From positions 1 to 64,000 of the forward strand of contig NZ_PTJA01000006.1 in the NCBI RefSeq assembly GCF_002934545.1: a DNA stretch of 64,000 nt, read 5' to 3'. This document shows, one piece after another, positions 51,788 through 62,969 of this stretch; positions within the stretch are counted from its first letter, which is position 1, and each line of letters begins with the position of its first letter. Made by a program: the position numbers and the translations under genes. Origin of the DNA: Lacrimispora xylanisolvens. GTDB lineage: Bacteria > Bacillota > Clostridia > Lachnospirales > Lachnospiraceae. The notes under the pieces are model-generated. The model was not told the DNA's origin. It searched no databases and worked only from the letters and a program-made list of their open reading frames with translations.

Positions 51788-53590
51788 TTAGTCCAATGAT
51801 TCCCAACGTTTTTTTAATACGAAAGCAGCACTTTTCGGCTGTCTTACCCGATTGAAAATCCCCTTTTTGTTCCCATTTACACGCATGATTCCCTCTGTTG
51901 TCTGGAAATCAGCAAAATTCCAAACCAATTCTCCCTGTACAAACTCAAACTGGTCAAATATTTCAAAATTCATATCCAGATATTCGTTCTGGTATTCCTG
52001 GCTCCACATAATACTGGGAAGTTTATGTTCTGCCGCCATGGTATCCGTGCCAAATTCAGTAAATACAAACGGTATATTCAAATTTTTATCTTTCCACTTA
52101 TTCATTTCAATTAAGAAGGCTTCTCTTGCATCAACAATCTCTGGTCCTCCTTTGATATACCACCCGTAATAACGGTTCAGACAAATAAAATCACAAAGCT
52201 GGTAACACTTACACAGTTCCGGCTGACTGTTCTTTTCAAATGCCCCTGTCATTGGACGACTTTGAGGATCCAATGCTCTGGCGGCATCAAATACTGCAGT
52301 GAAATAATCTTTCGACTCTTCACTGGTTGTTTCCGGTTCATTAAACAGACTCCATGCAATTACACTGGGATGGTTTTTATCCCTAACAATCATCTCTTCC
52401 ACTGCCTGAAGATGGTTCTTTAACAGAGTTGGTACCGTAGGTGTTTCAAAAAATCTGGTGAATTTACCGGTTCCTGCATCTGCGAAGTTTCTGGTGGATC
52501 TCATCATACCCACGGCTGGAACCTCATCAATGATCAGAAATCCTTCTTCATCTGCAAACTGATACCATTCTTCTGCATAAGGATAATGGCTGGTTCGAAA
52601 GCAGTTGGCACCAATCCATTTCATGCATTCAAAATCTCGCTTTAAAACACCCCAGTTGAAGCCACGGCCAATGACTTCAAAATCTTCGTGTTTTCCAAAT
52701 CCTTTCAGATAAACTGCCTTGCCATTAATCTGAATTTCTTTTCCTGCTATTTTTACTGTCCTGATCCCGATTTTAGAGGAATACTCATCAATCAGTGTTT
52801 CTCCATCCCAGATACGCATCACCGCCTGATAGAGATAGGCTTTTCCCACATTCCACAAATGGGCTTTGGAAACAGTGACACTGCCTTTCGCGCCTGTGCT
52901 TTTCGCCACCTGCTGTTTATTCTCATCAAATAATTCAAAGGAAACTTCATGATCTCCATTGGTCATAATCTGATAATGAACAACGGCATCTTCTCCATTT
53001 AACTCATAATCCACACTGAAATCTTCGATGGATTCTCCGGGCTTTGAAACAAGCCATACGCTTCTCTGGATTCCAGAGTAATTAAAAAAATCGAAATAAG
53101 GCTTGGCCAGTTTTCTTCCATCACTGAGCACCATGGTAGCACCACAGGGAAGACTCTCTTCATTTAATTCGTTATTGGCCTTTACGACAAATGTATTAAC
53201 CTCACCAAATTTCACATGATCCGTCACTCTGGCAACCACTGGCAAAAATCCGCCCTCATGAGTTGCTGTCAGACTGCCATTGCAGAAAACGCTGGCGCGG
53301 TGGGTAATGCTTCCGAAACGGATTTCCAACTCCTGTTTCTCCCATTCCCGTGGTACAAATACTTCCGTCTCATACCAGAAATCTCCGCAAAAATCCCGTT
53401 CTTCTTTTGTTGTAAAAAAGTCGGAAAAGCTTGCGGGAACCGGCATGGAGATGGGGTCTGGCAGCTTATGCTGCCAGCCCTCCTGCAGTCCTTTTTCCTC
53501 CGGATCAAACCGGAACTTCCACATACCATCCAACAGCTGAGCCATTCTCGCCTGATTGCTGCATGGGTATAATTCTGAAAAATTCAGCAT
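51788..53590 (-). CDS. uidA: GH2 beta-glucuronidase
   Basis: 600 aa, cytoplasmic (no signal peptide). N-terminal sugar-binding and immunoglobulin-like domains precede the TIM barrel. The acid/base is E418 in LFNEPETTS and the nucleophile E512 in FTEFGTDTM. The NxKG signature for the C6 carboxylate is visible in NGNKKGIF near 571, which distinguishes glucuronidases from galactosidases. A loop of moderate length between VPAVGMM and HLQAVEEM suggests the Loop-1 class. It removes non-reducing beta-glucuronic acid. ATG at 53590 has GGAG upstream; same operon as EIIBC and EIIA. Confidence 0.93.
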   Translation of the reverse strand: MLNFSELYPCSNQARMAQLLDGMWKFRFDPEEKGLQEGWQHKLPDPISMPVPASFSDFFTTKEERDFCGDFWYETEVFVPREWEKQELEIRFGSITHRASVFCNGSLTATHEGGFLPVVARVTDHVKFGEVNTFVVKANNELNEESLPCGATMVLSDGRKLAKPYFDFFNYSGIQRSVWLVSKPGESIEDFSVDYELNGEDAVVHYQIMTNGDHEVSFELFDENKQQVAKSTGAKGSVTVSKAHLWNVGKAYLYQAVMRIWDGETLIDEYSSKIGIRTVKIAGKEIQINGKAVYLKGFGKHEDFEVIGRGFNWGVLKRDFECMKWIGANCFRTSHYPYAEEWYQFADEEGFLIIDEVPAVGMMRSTRNFADAGTGKFTRFFETPTVPTLLKNHLQAVEEMIVRDKNHPSVIAWSLFNEPETTSEESKDYFTAVFDAARALDPQSRPMTGAFEKNSQPELCKCYQLCDFICLNRYYGWYIKGGPEIVDAREAFLIEMNKWKDKNLNIPFVFTEFGTDTMAAEHKLPSIMWSQEYQNEYLDMNFEIFDQFEFVQGELVWNFADFQTTEGIMRVNGNKKGIFNRVRQPKSAAFVLKKRWESLD

Positions 53591-53640
53591 CGTTCACTCT
53601 CCTGTTATCTATTTATGCTGCCATAATTCACCATTCTCTA

Positions 53641-55026
<1,386 letters not shown>

Positions 55027-55047
55027 CTAAATTTTTTTATCAAAAAA

Positions 55048-55112
55048 GCCTGGTTATCCCCTATCATTTAAGAGAATAACCAGGCTTTGCTGAACTGAAT
55101 CATAACACTGCC
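55048..55112 (-). promoter_or_regulatory. RAT antiterminator/terminator element 3 (EIIBC leader)
   Basis: In the minus-strand RNA a RAT-like segment (55112 to 55083; GGCAGTGTTATGATT... ending AGCAAAGCC) overlaps the 5' arm of a strong terminator GCCTGGTTAT/ATAACCAGGC (55085-55076 and 55057-55048) followed by U-rich sequence. This matches the BglG/LicT layout, but the RAT is less like consensus than elements 1 and 2. It lies between the licT-like gene and EIIBC. Confidence 0.6.
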
Positions 55113-55117
55113 AAAAT

Positions 55118-55957
55118 CTAACTGTTTTTTAATTGTGACAGATGAACTGCCAGATAAACCAACTCATCGTGTCCTGCTTTGTAATGATATTTATCTTCAA
55201 TGTATTGACATACTTTCTGGCTGCAACGATATTCATCGGGGTAGTTCCGAAGCAGCTCTTCTAACATACGCGCCCCGCCATGCTCTTTATAATAATACTT
55301 TTTCATGACACGCTGGGCAAAGAATTTCAAATGGGTCATATATCGGTAATAGGGAAGGGAATCTTCCTTCACCTGAAAATTCAGTTCTGACATAATCAAA
55401 TCATTGAGCTCGCTCACCATGACAATCATCTTTTTTGCATTTCCGCTTATCTGATTATGCCGGGCTGTTACAAAATGCATAGCCACAAATCCCGCCTCAT
55501 CATTGGATAACCGGTAACCAAATTTAGACTCTATCAAATCCAGCATCTTTTGTCCCACTTTATATTCGTCCGGATAAAACCGTATGATATCATGTAAAAT
55601 GGAATTGGGTACGACAAGCCCCTGCTGAAAATTTTCTACTGCATGATAAATATGATCGACCAGGGAAATATGAATGGTTTCATTGAGAGTCATATCAAAA
55701 ACCTGGACAGCAAAATCAATGACATCCTCTGCAACCATGATGTATTCCTGGGGCACTGTATCAAGTATTTCCCGGAACTGACTTTTATGGTTTTTATCTT
55801 TCAGAATAAATTGTTTTTCAACCCGCTCCTGATCGATGGCATCGCCCATACGGCTTTTAAATCCAAGTCCGCTTCCAAGCAGCAGGACATCCTGTCCATT
55901 TTCATCGTTTGATATCACAGCATTTGTATTTAATATCTGCTTAATAACCATTTTCAT
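55118..55957 (-). CDS. LicT/BglG-type transcription antiterminator
   Basis: About 279 aa. An N-terminal RNA-binding CAT domain (MKMVIKQILNTNAVISND, LLLGSGLGFKSRMGD) is followed by two PRD domains with regulatory His residues (ISLVDHIYHAVEN; FVAMHFVTARHNQ; and LVYLAVHLSQLK). When its substrate is present, PRD phosphorylation changes let the CAT dimer bind RAT RNA and prevent termination. Three RAT-like elements surround it, including one in its own leader. ATG at 55957 follows GAGGAAACTTTT; 26 upstream codons overlap the leader and are not used. Confidence 0.93.
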   Translation of the reverse strand: MKMVIKQILNTNAVISNDENGQDVLLLGSGLGFKSRMGDAIDQERVEKQFILKDKNHKSQFREILDTVPQEYIMVAEDVIDFAVQVFDMTLNETIHISLVDHIYHAVENFQQGLVVPNSILHDIIRFYPDEYKVGQKMLDLIESKFGYRLSNDEAGFVAMHFVTARHNQISGNAKKMIVMVSELNDLIMSELNFQVKEDSLPYYRYMTHLKFFAQRVMKKYYYKEHGGARMLEELLRNYPDEYRCSQKVCQYIEDKYHYKAGHDELVYLAVHLSQLKNS

Positions 55958-56021
55958 AAAAGTTTCCTCGATCTCAATGTGTAAAAAACATAATGCTACA
56001 GATGGTTTAAAAACAAAAAAA

Positions 56022-56108
56022 CAAGTATGCACCAAATAAAACAGATGCAGACTTGCCTAATTTAATAGTAACACTCCTGTAAACTACGTAAAGCTTATCA
56101 CAGGAGTG
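56022..56108 (-). promoter_or_regulatory. RAT antiterminator/terminator element 1 (licT leader)
   Basis: Minus-strand RNA: an upstream hairpin CACTCCTGT (56108-56100) with ACAGGAGTG (56080-56072); RAT AGGAGTGTTACTATTAAATT then AGGCAAGTCT (56078-56049); terminator CAAGT...ACTTG (56055-56022) followed by seven U. RAT overlaps both hairpins, so three structures compete. Nearly identical to element 2 at 58532-58616. Confidence 0.8.
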
Positions 56109-56153
56109 CAGCAAAGGCAATCGGTATTTTAACCAATATTGATTCATATATTT

Positions 56154-56167
56154 TGTACACATTTACA
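56154..56167. promoter_or_regulatory. Candidate catabolite (cre) site, licT promoter region
   Basis: TGTACACATTTACA; the reverse strand matches the CcpA consensus TGWAANCGNTNWCA at 12 of 14 positions. It lies upstream of RAT element 1. No clear -35/-10 pair could be assigned nearby. Confidence 0.4.
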
Positions 56168-56195
56168 GTTTTTAACCGTGTGTTTTGATTGTTTT

Positions 56196-57338
56196 TTATA
56201 ACTTGATGGCTTTATCTGCAGCCATATTTTGACCGGAGTATATTTTTTGCGAAGTCCATGGCTGATCCTCATCTGACCAGAACGGATCCTCCTGCAAAAG
56301 CCCCAGAACCAGATATACTGTAGTACATAAATACAGACTTCCAGTATTGATATACCGCTCTCCCAAATCCGGCTGATAACCGCTGACACCGGTTTTCAAC
56401 CATCCGTTTTCATCAAAAATACCAGGTCCATCGATGATCCGTTTCATCACCGCAGTCAGAGCACAGCGCACCTGCGCAGGGGTAAGTTCCTCTGGAAGAC
56501 TGTGGTACAGTGCCATCTGCGATAAAGTCTGAAATGCGCCAAACCGGTAGCATACGGAACGCCCTACGATTGGATATGCCCCCTCCGGAGAAATCATTCT
56601 CTCCAAAATCGCTGCATACCGTTTTGAACGCTGCCAGACTACGGGCAGCATCTCCTGTTCCATATCTTTAAAGCAATTCATGATATCCAGCAACATTGGT
56701 TGTATGACAAAGCTGTTGTAATAATCAAAATGAAACACCTCTCCATCTCCGTAAAGTCCGTCCCCTTTATACCAGCCAAGCATCTTACGGACATGGTTAC
56801 GGATCCGGTCCTTGTCATAATCTCCTCCCAGAAGATAAAGACCTGTCTCTACCATGGCGCTGAATAAGACCCAGTTATTATCTAACGGCTGAATCCTTCT
56901 GGTAATCATCAGGCAGCGGATCAGCTGTTCCTTTGTTTTACCATTCATATTCCCAACGAGACTGTTTTGTGCTCTTACCAGGGCACTGCATAAAAATGCT
57001 GCATCTACCAGAGGCTGTCTTTCATCTTCTTCTCCCCCGAATAACATATAATCTTTGGCTTTCGGATCAGTTGCGTTGGCCAGTGCCTTATGAAAAAGCT
57101 TCCTGCAGGAATCCTGCATCTTTTTTTCTTCTCCGGTGAGGCCCTCCAGTTCCAGCCATGGACTGATCCCATAAGCGGTACGCCCAAATGCCTCCAGCAA
57201 TGCATTTTTATGGCAGCTGGGATTTGTATTGGGCAGGCGTGCCTTTAAACTGTCATTTGCCAGATTTTCAAGTACCGGCAGAGAGATTTTAAGCATTGTA
57301 TTTAGCCAGTATGTTCTTACCTCGGTCTTCATGGTCAT
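56196..57338 (-). CDS. DUF2264 protein, possible GH154 glucuronidase
   Basis: 380 aa, cytoplasmic, (alpha/alpha)-barrel-like with DUF2264 blocks: WLELEGLTGEEKKMQ, DNNWVLFSAMVETGLYLLGG, GEVFHFDYYNSFVIQPML and YPIVGRSVCYRFGAFQTL. As I recall, DUF2264 overlaps CAZy family GH154, where beta-glucuronidase activity has been reported; I could not check this. ATG at 57338 follows AAAGGAATCACATT, 17 bp after GH88, so both belong to the RAT-2 controlled transcript. A role on glucuronic acid side chains fits the neighbours. Confidence 0.75.
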   Translation of the reverse strand: MTMKTEVRTYWLNTMLKISLPVLENLANDSLKARLPNTNPSCHKNALLEAFGRTAYGISPWLELEGLTGEEKKMQDSCRKLFHKALANATDPKAKDYMLFGGEEDERQPLVDAAFLCSALVRAQNSLVGNMNGKTKEQLIRCLMITRRIQPLDNNWVLFSAMVETGLYLLGGDYDKDRIRNHVRKMLGWYKGDGLYGDGEVFHFDYYNSFVIQPMLLDIMNCFKDMEQEMLPVVWQRSKRYAAILERMISPEGAYPIVGRSVCYRFGAFQTLSQMALYHSLPEELTPAQVRCALTAVMKRIIDGPGIFDENGWLKTGVSGYQPDLGERYINTGSLYLCTTVYLVLGLLQEDPFWSDEDQPWTSQKIYSGQNMAADKAIKL

Positions 57339-57355
57339 AATGTGATTCCTTTCTT

Positions 57356-58489
57356 TTACCAGATAAATAAATCTTTTTCGGCTAATTTTAAAATAGCCTC
57401 TATAAAATAATAATCAGCATAAATCATAGGGAAATTGTGTCTCGTATCGTGGTAAGCTGCAGAACAGTTCTCCAGAAGATTATCCATGTGAGGATTCCAG
57501 TTACAACGGCTCTCATCCAGTGCCTTTAAAAGACGAATGGCTGAGTGAATGTAAACATGCTTCTCAGATTCTTTGACATATTTGGAAAGTTCAATCATTG
57601 CGCAGGCGGAACAGGCTGCAGCCGTAGAATCTTCCCAGCTGCAGGTCTGTGGCTGGGCGAAATCCACAGGGATCAGGCTGCTGTCCGGAATATTGGCAAT
57701 AAAATAATTTGCAATGATCTTAGCAGTATTCAGATAAGATTCTTTTTGTGTATGCCTGTAACTTAGAACAAACCCGTAAATTCCCCACGCCTGTCCTCTT
57801 GTCCAGGAAGATCCTTCTTCGTATCCCTGACCTCCGTGGGATTTTATCATTTCTCCGGTTTCCGGATTAAATTCAACGATATGGTTGACCGAACCATCCG
57901 GCCTTACAAAACAGGTCTGTGCCATATCTGCATGGTTAACCGCTATATGCCGAAATCTGGGGTCTTCGGTTTCCTTCCATGCCCAGTATAACAGCGGCAG
58001 ATTCATCATGCAGTCAATAATTGCCCAGCCAAGGTGTTTTTCTCCTCCCCATTCATTCCATGCACGAAGGAAATGTCCGGCAGGATTGTAACGTCCCGCC
58101 AGCAGTTCTGCCGCCAGTAGTCCTCTGTTCCGGGAATCCTGGCTTCCCGTAATACGATAATCAGCCACTGCCGAAGGAAGCCATTTAAACCCATTATCGT
58201 GATCCAGTTTTGCCGGCATCATAAAATTTTGATCCATTTTCTGCTCTGTTTTTACTGCAATCTCTTTATATAAATTATTTTCTGTAACATGATACATCTG
58301 CCACATGATTCCGGCCCAGAAACCATTGGTCCACCAGTAAATCTTCTCCTCGGAATAATCATTGAAAACTCCATTCTCCGCCGTATATGGAATCTTGTTC
58401 TGATTACGTTCTGCAACAAAAATCATTTTTGATTTGATTTTTTCCAGAGTTTCATTCACCCACAATTCCTGGCTCACTGTTAATTTCAT
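57356..58489 (-). CDS. GH88 unsaturated glucuronyl hydrolase
   Basis: About 377 aa with the UGL blocks WWTNGFWAGIMWQMYHVT, LDHDNGFKWLPSA (catalytic Asp region), GWAIIDCMMNLPLLYWA (second Asp) and EEGSSWTRGQAWGIYGFVL. It hydrates the double bond of unsaturated glucuronyl residues produced by polysaccharide lyases, releasing the sugar. No signal peptide, so it acts on imported oligosaccharides. ATG at 58489 follows AAAGGGGTATCT. First gene after RAT element 2. Confidence 0.9.
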   Translation of the reverse strand: MKLTVSQELWVNETLEKIKSKMIFVAERNQNKIPYTAENGVFNDYSEEKIYWWTNGFWAGIMWQMYHVTENNLYKEIAVKTEQKMDQNFMMPAKLDHDNGFKWLPSAVADYRITGSQDSRNRGLLAAELLAGRYNPAGHFLRAWNEWGGEKHLGWAIIDCMMNLPLLYWAWKETEDPRFRHIAVNHADMAQTCFVRPDGSVNHIVEFNPETGEMIKSHGGQGYEEGSSWTRGQAWGIYGFVLSYRHTQKESYLNTAKIIANYFIANIPDSSLIPVDFAQPQTCSWEDSTAAACSACAMIELSKYVKESEKHVYIHSAIRLLKALDESRCNWNPHMDNLLENCSAAYHDTRHNFPMIYADYYFIEAILKLAEKDLFIW

Positions 58490-58531
58490 AGATACCCCTT
58501 TCTTAAAACCTGCCTTTTTATAATAAAAAAA

Positions 58532-58616
58532 CAAGTATGCACCAAAAACAGATGCAGACTTGCCTAATTTAATAGTAACACTCCTGTGAACTATCTAAAG
58601 CTTATCACAGGAGTGT
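58532..58616 (-). promoter_or_regulatory. RAT antiterminator/terminator element 2 (GH88 leader)
   Basis: Minus-strand RNA: upstream hairpin ACACTCCTGTGA (58616-58605) with TCACAGGAGTGT (58589-58578), 12 perfect pairs; RAT (58585-58556) identical to element 1; terminator CAAGT...ACTTG (58562-58532) followed by seven U. It lies between GH1 and GH88, so GH88 and DUF2264 expression should depend on the antiterminator. A TTGACA at 58614-58619 could alternatively mark a promoter, but its -10 is poor and would start inside RAT. Confidence 0.8.
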
Positions 58617-58636
58617 CAATGAAATCAACTACTATT

Positions 58637-60076
<1,440 letters not shown>

Positions 60077-60093
60077 TTACCAAGATGTCGACT

Positions 60094-60122
60094 ATAATAA
60101 CAGATTTTTATGAAATAAACAA
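60094..60122 (-). promoter_or_regulatory. Promoter of the GH1 gene
   Basis: Minus-strand TTGTTT (60117-60122), 17-bp spacer, TATTAT (60094-60099). No RAT sequence was seen in this leader. Confidence 0.5.
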
Positions 60123-60134
60123 CTCACAAAAAAA

Positions 60135-60163
60135 TTGAAGTATCATTAGATCCTGTTTATAAT
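60135..60163 (+). promoter_or_regulatory. Promoter of the MerR gene
   Basis: TTGAAG (60135-60140), 17-bp spacer, TATAAT (60158-60163). The spacer is normal, not the 19-20 bp of classical MerR-activated promoters. Confidence 0.6.
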
Positions 60164-60195
60164 AAAGGTGGAATTCCAAAAGGGGGGATAAATTG

Positions 60196-61011
60196 ATGTT
60201 TCAGATAGGTGAATTTTCAAAGCTGACACAAATAACAATTCGCATGCTCCGATATTATGATGAGGCAGGGCTTTTAAAACCCGCTGAAATCGACCCTTGG
60301 ACGGGATATCGTATGTATTCTGCAGACCAGATACCGGTTCTGAACAAAATCATCTATCTTCGTGACAGCGGTTTTACAGTATCAGAAATTGCAGAAGCAC
60401 TAAGTATCCGGGACGACAATTCTCTTGTGTCGCAGCTTGACAGGAAACAGCTGGAGGTGGAACAGGCAATTAAGGCTGAACAGGAAAAATTAAATAAAAT
60501 AGAATTTGCAAAAAATGAACTGTTAAATAAAAAAAGTGAAATGCATTATAACATTTCAATTAAATCCATACCAGGTTGTCCGGTTCTTTCCTTACGCCGC
60601 ACAATACCCGATTATTACGCAGAGGGTGATTTATGGCAGGAGTTATCCGCCTTTGCAGCTGAACATCAGATACAAATATCAAAAAATACGTTCTCTATCT
60701 ACTATGATACCGAATACAGGGAAAAAGATGTAGACGTTGAGTTATGCGCACCTGTTAAAAAACAGGGGAAAAATATGGATGGTTTTACGTTTAGAAACGT
60801 TGAGCCGGTACCAATGATGGCCTGCACAATGGTATACGGAGCCTTTTCAAATATCGCTGATGCTTACCTTACTTTTGCACAATGGCTGCATGAAAACAGC
60901 CAATATGAAATGTCCTCCCCAACCAGGCAAATCGTTCACCGCGGACCGTGGAATGAAAGCAGTCCTGAAAAATATCTGATCGAGATTCAGATACCACTTA
61001 AAATCAAATAG
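60196..61011 (+). CDS. MerR-family regulator with GyrI-like domain
   Basis: 271 aa. MerR helix-turn-helix (FQIGEFSKLTQITIRMLRYY), coiled-coil (about 85-120), then a GyrI-like effector domain as in BmrR (YCAPVKKQG-type region, MACTMVYGAFSNI). BmrR-type proteins sense lipophilic cations and activate efflux genes; no pump gene is nearby. ATG at 60196 follows AGGGGGGATAAATTG. Confidence 0.86.
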   Translation: MFQIGEFSKLTQITIRMLRYYDEAGLLKPAEIDPWTGYRMYSADQIPVLNKIIYLRDSGFTVSEIAEALSIRDDNSLVSQLDRKQLEVEQAIKAEQEKLNKIEFAKNELLNKKSEMHYNISIKSIPGCPVLSLRRTIPDYYAEGDLWQELSAFAAEHQIQISKNTFSIYYDTEYREKDVDVELCAPVKKQGKNMDGFTFRNVEPVPMMACTMVYGAFSNIADAYLTFAQWLHENSQYEMSSPTRQIVHRGPWNESSPEKYLIEIQIPLKIK

Positions 61012-61097
61012 CCCAATTCCTCTTTTTATCCACTTGACTCTCACATGGTGTGAGGGGTTATGCTCTGCTTGAAATCAAGAAAATGGAGGAAAAACAC

Positions 61098-61574
61098 ATG
61101 AATAATTTTACAGTGAAACCAATTGGAACGGTTCATAACAACGATGACGGCACGTTTATTGAGGTATATGAACACTATATTCCAGCTCTGCAAGCATTGG
61201 AAGGATTCAGCAATATTAATATCTTCTGGTGGTTCAGCGATTTTGATGATGATCAATCCCGCTCAACGCTGCAGGCAGAGCAGCCCTATAAAGGCGCTCC
61301 CGAAGTAATAGGTGTTTTTGCCACAAGATCACCGTTGCGTCCTAATCCAATTGCTTTGACCACAGTAGATGTGATCCGCATCGACTATGAAAGAGGGATC
61401 ATTCAAATTCCTTTTATCGATGCTAACGATAATACCCCGGTGATTGATATTAAACCCTATACACCAAGCTTTGACAGAGTTGAAACTCCTGGTGTGCCTG
61501 TATGGTGCAGCAATTGGCCTAATAGTACAGAAGAATCCGCCTGTTTTGCCTGGGAAGAAGTCTTCAATTTTTAA
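61098..61574 (+). CDS. TrmO-family tRNA methyltransferase
   Basis: About 158 aa of the TrmO/YaeB family (SAM-dependent N6-methylation of t6A37 in some tRNAs): KPIGTVHN at the start, FSNINIFWWFSDFDD, and the signature FATRSPLRPNPIALT, then DIKPYTPSFD. It has the minimal beta-barrel without the C-terminal extension of the E. coli protein. Also resembles VirR-associated homologues used as accessory enzymes. ATG at 61098 follows AATGGAGGAAAAACAC. Confidence 0.87.
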   Translation: MNNFTVKPIGTVHNNDDGTFIEVYEHYIPALQALEGFSNINIFWWFSDFDDDQSRSTLQAEQPYKGAPEVIGVFATRSPLRPNPIALTTVDVIRIDYERGIIQIPFIDANDNTPVIDIKPYTPSFDRVETPGVPVWCSNWPNSTEESACFAWEEVFNF

Positions 61575-61705
61575 GGGGGGCTTATGAGCTTAAAAGATTA
61601 TATCAATCATAAGCCAGTACGTAATATCAGCAAGTAAAATCAAGAATTCTGATTTCTTATCCGTTATAATTCTTTTAGAGCGATTGAAACGAGGTGAACA
61701 GGTAA

Positions 61706-62677
61706 ATGTACGAATGGCACAAGCAAATTCAGCTAATTGTTGATGAAATCGATGAATCAATCAGACAACATCATGATGAATCGCTGACTCTTAAATTTCT
61801 TTCCCGCAAACTTGGTTATTCAGAATTTCATACAACCAGAAAATTCAAAGAAATATCAGGTATGCAGTACAGAGAATATTTACGGCTCAGAAGGTTAGCC
61901 TTTGCGTTAAAAGAGGTTCGTGACAGTGAGAAAAGTTTTTTAGACATTGCTTTTGATTATGGTTTTTCGTCACATGAAGCGTTTACCAGAGCGTTTAAGA
62001 ATTCCTATGGTGTCACTCCAAGTGAATACCGGAAAAAGCCCAGGCCTGTAGTTCTTCGTACTAAAATAACCCCTTTCGACCGCTACTTTTTAGGATTTGG
62101 AGAGATTGGCATGATGAAAACAGAAAATGATGTAAAGATTTATTTCGTTACCATTCCAGCACACAAATTTCTGCACATCAAAAACTACGAAAGTAATGGA
62201 TATTGGGATTTTTGGCAGAAACAAAGTATGATTCCAGGACAGGACTGCGATACCATCTGCGGCTTACTGGATAGTATTAAGGGAAAACTGGATGACGAAG
62301 GCGGAACTGAATCAAACAGCGGCAGCGGTCAGATTATGGCTTATATGAATGACCCAGACGGACGGCTCTGCGATTGGGGCATTCCCCGCACAGAGTGTTA
62401 CGGAGTCCGCCTTCCTGCTGATTACAAAGGCGATGTACCGCCGCAAATGCTTCTGATTGATGTTCCTGAAGCAGAGTATATTGCATTTGAACACGGTCCA
62501 TTTGATTATGAACAGGAAAACCGAAGTGTGGAAGAAAAAATTGAAAAGGCAATGGCGGACTTTGATTTTACAGATACCGGCTACTGCTTTGATACTACTC
62601 CTGGCAGAGTTCTTTATTTTTATCATAATCCGGAACGGTTCTGGAAATATATAAGACCGGTTAAAAAGCAGTCCTGA
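61706..62677 (+). CDS. AraC-family regulator with GyrI-like domain
   Basis: 323 aa. N-terminal AraC domain (LTLKFLSRKLGYSEFHTTRK; FLDIAFDYGFSSHEAFTRAF), then a longer effector domain (DVPEAEYIAFEHGPFDYEQE). The DNA-binding half resembles the paralogues at 44.6 and 45.6 kb. ATG at 61706 follows AACGAGGTGAACAGGTAA. Single gene, ending before a terminator. Ligand unknown. Confidence 0.85.
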   Translation: MYEWHKQIQLIVDEIDESIRQHHDESLTLKFLSRKLGYSEFHTTRKFKEISGMQYREYLRLRRLAFALKEVRDSEKSFLDIAFDYGFSSHEAFTRAFKNSYGVTPSEYRKKPRPVVLRTKITPFDRYFLGFGEIGMMKTENDVKIYFVTIPAHKFLHIKNYESNGYWDFWQKQSMIPGQDCDTICGLLDSIKGKLDDEGGTESNSGSGQIMAYMNDPDGRLCDWGIPRTECYGVRLPADYKGDVPPQMLLIDVPEAEYIAFEHGPFDYEQENRSVEEKIEKAMADFDFTDTGYCFDTTPGRVLYFYHNPERFWKYIRPVKKQS

Positions 62678-62712
62678 TAATACATGATTTCCTAAATAAC
62701 GTTATCCTTTCG

Positions 62713-62743
62713 GGGCTGTGCCGTGATATCTCGTGCACAGCCC
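62713..62743 (+). terminator. Intrinsic terminator after AraC/GyrI gene
   Basis: GGGCTGTGC (62713-62721) pairs with GCACAGCCC (62735-62743). Confidence 0.6.
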
Positions 62744-62846
62744 TGATTGATATACGGATATACCTTTTCCAGTATAATCTCAACAACCCTTTCACCTAAT
62801 TTACCATCTCACCCTGTTATAATATAGCGCATTTATTACAAAACCA

Positions 62847-62901
62847 TTGATATCATTCTACATATAGTATATAATAGATATCGTTTGGCTATATATAGTA
62901 T
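62847..62901 (+). promoter_or_regulatory. nrdJ promoter with two NrdR boxes
   Basis: TTGATA (62847-62852), 17-bp spacer, TATAAT (62870-62875). Two 16-bp elements, ATTCTACATATAGTAT (62855-62870) and TGGCTATATATAGTAT (62886-62901), match the NrdR box core and are exactly 31 bp apart, the spacing known for NrdR sites. One lies in the promoter spacer, the other at the expected start site. Confidence 0.75.
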
Positions 62902-62969
62902 TATGTCCTGTTTTGGATATAGTCACAATACAGATATAAGCTTATTTGGGAAGAGAGGGTAATTTTAGA

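Noticed and set aside
58614-58619. TTGACA as the promoter of the GH88 operon
   Set aside because: Its best -10 (GATAGT) is weak and would start transcription inside RAT, destroying the conserved leader; kept only as an alternative.
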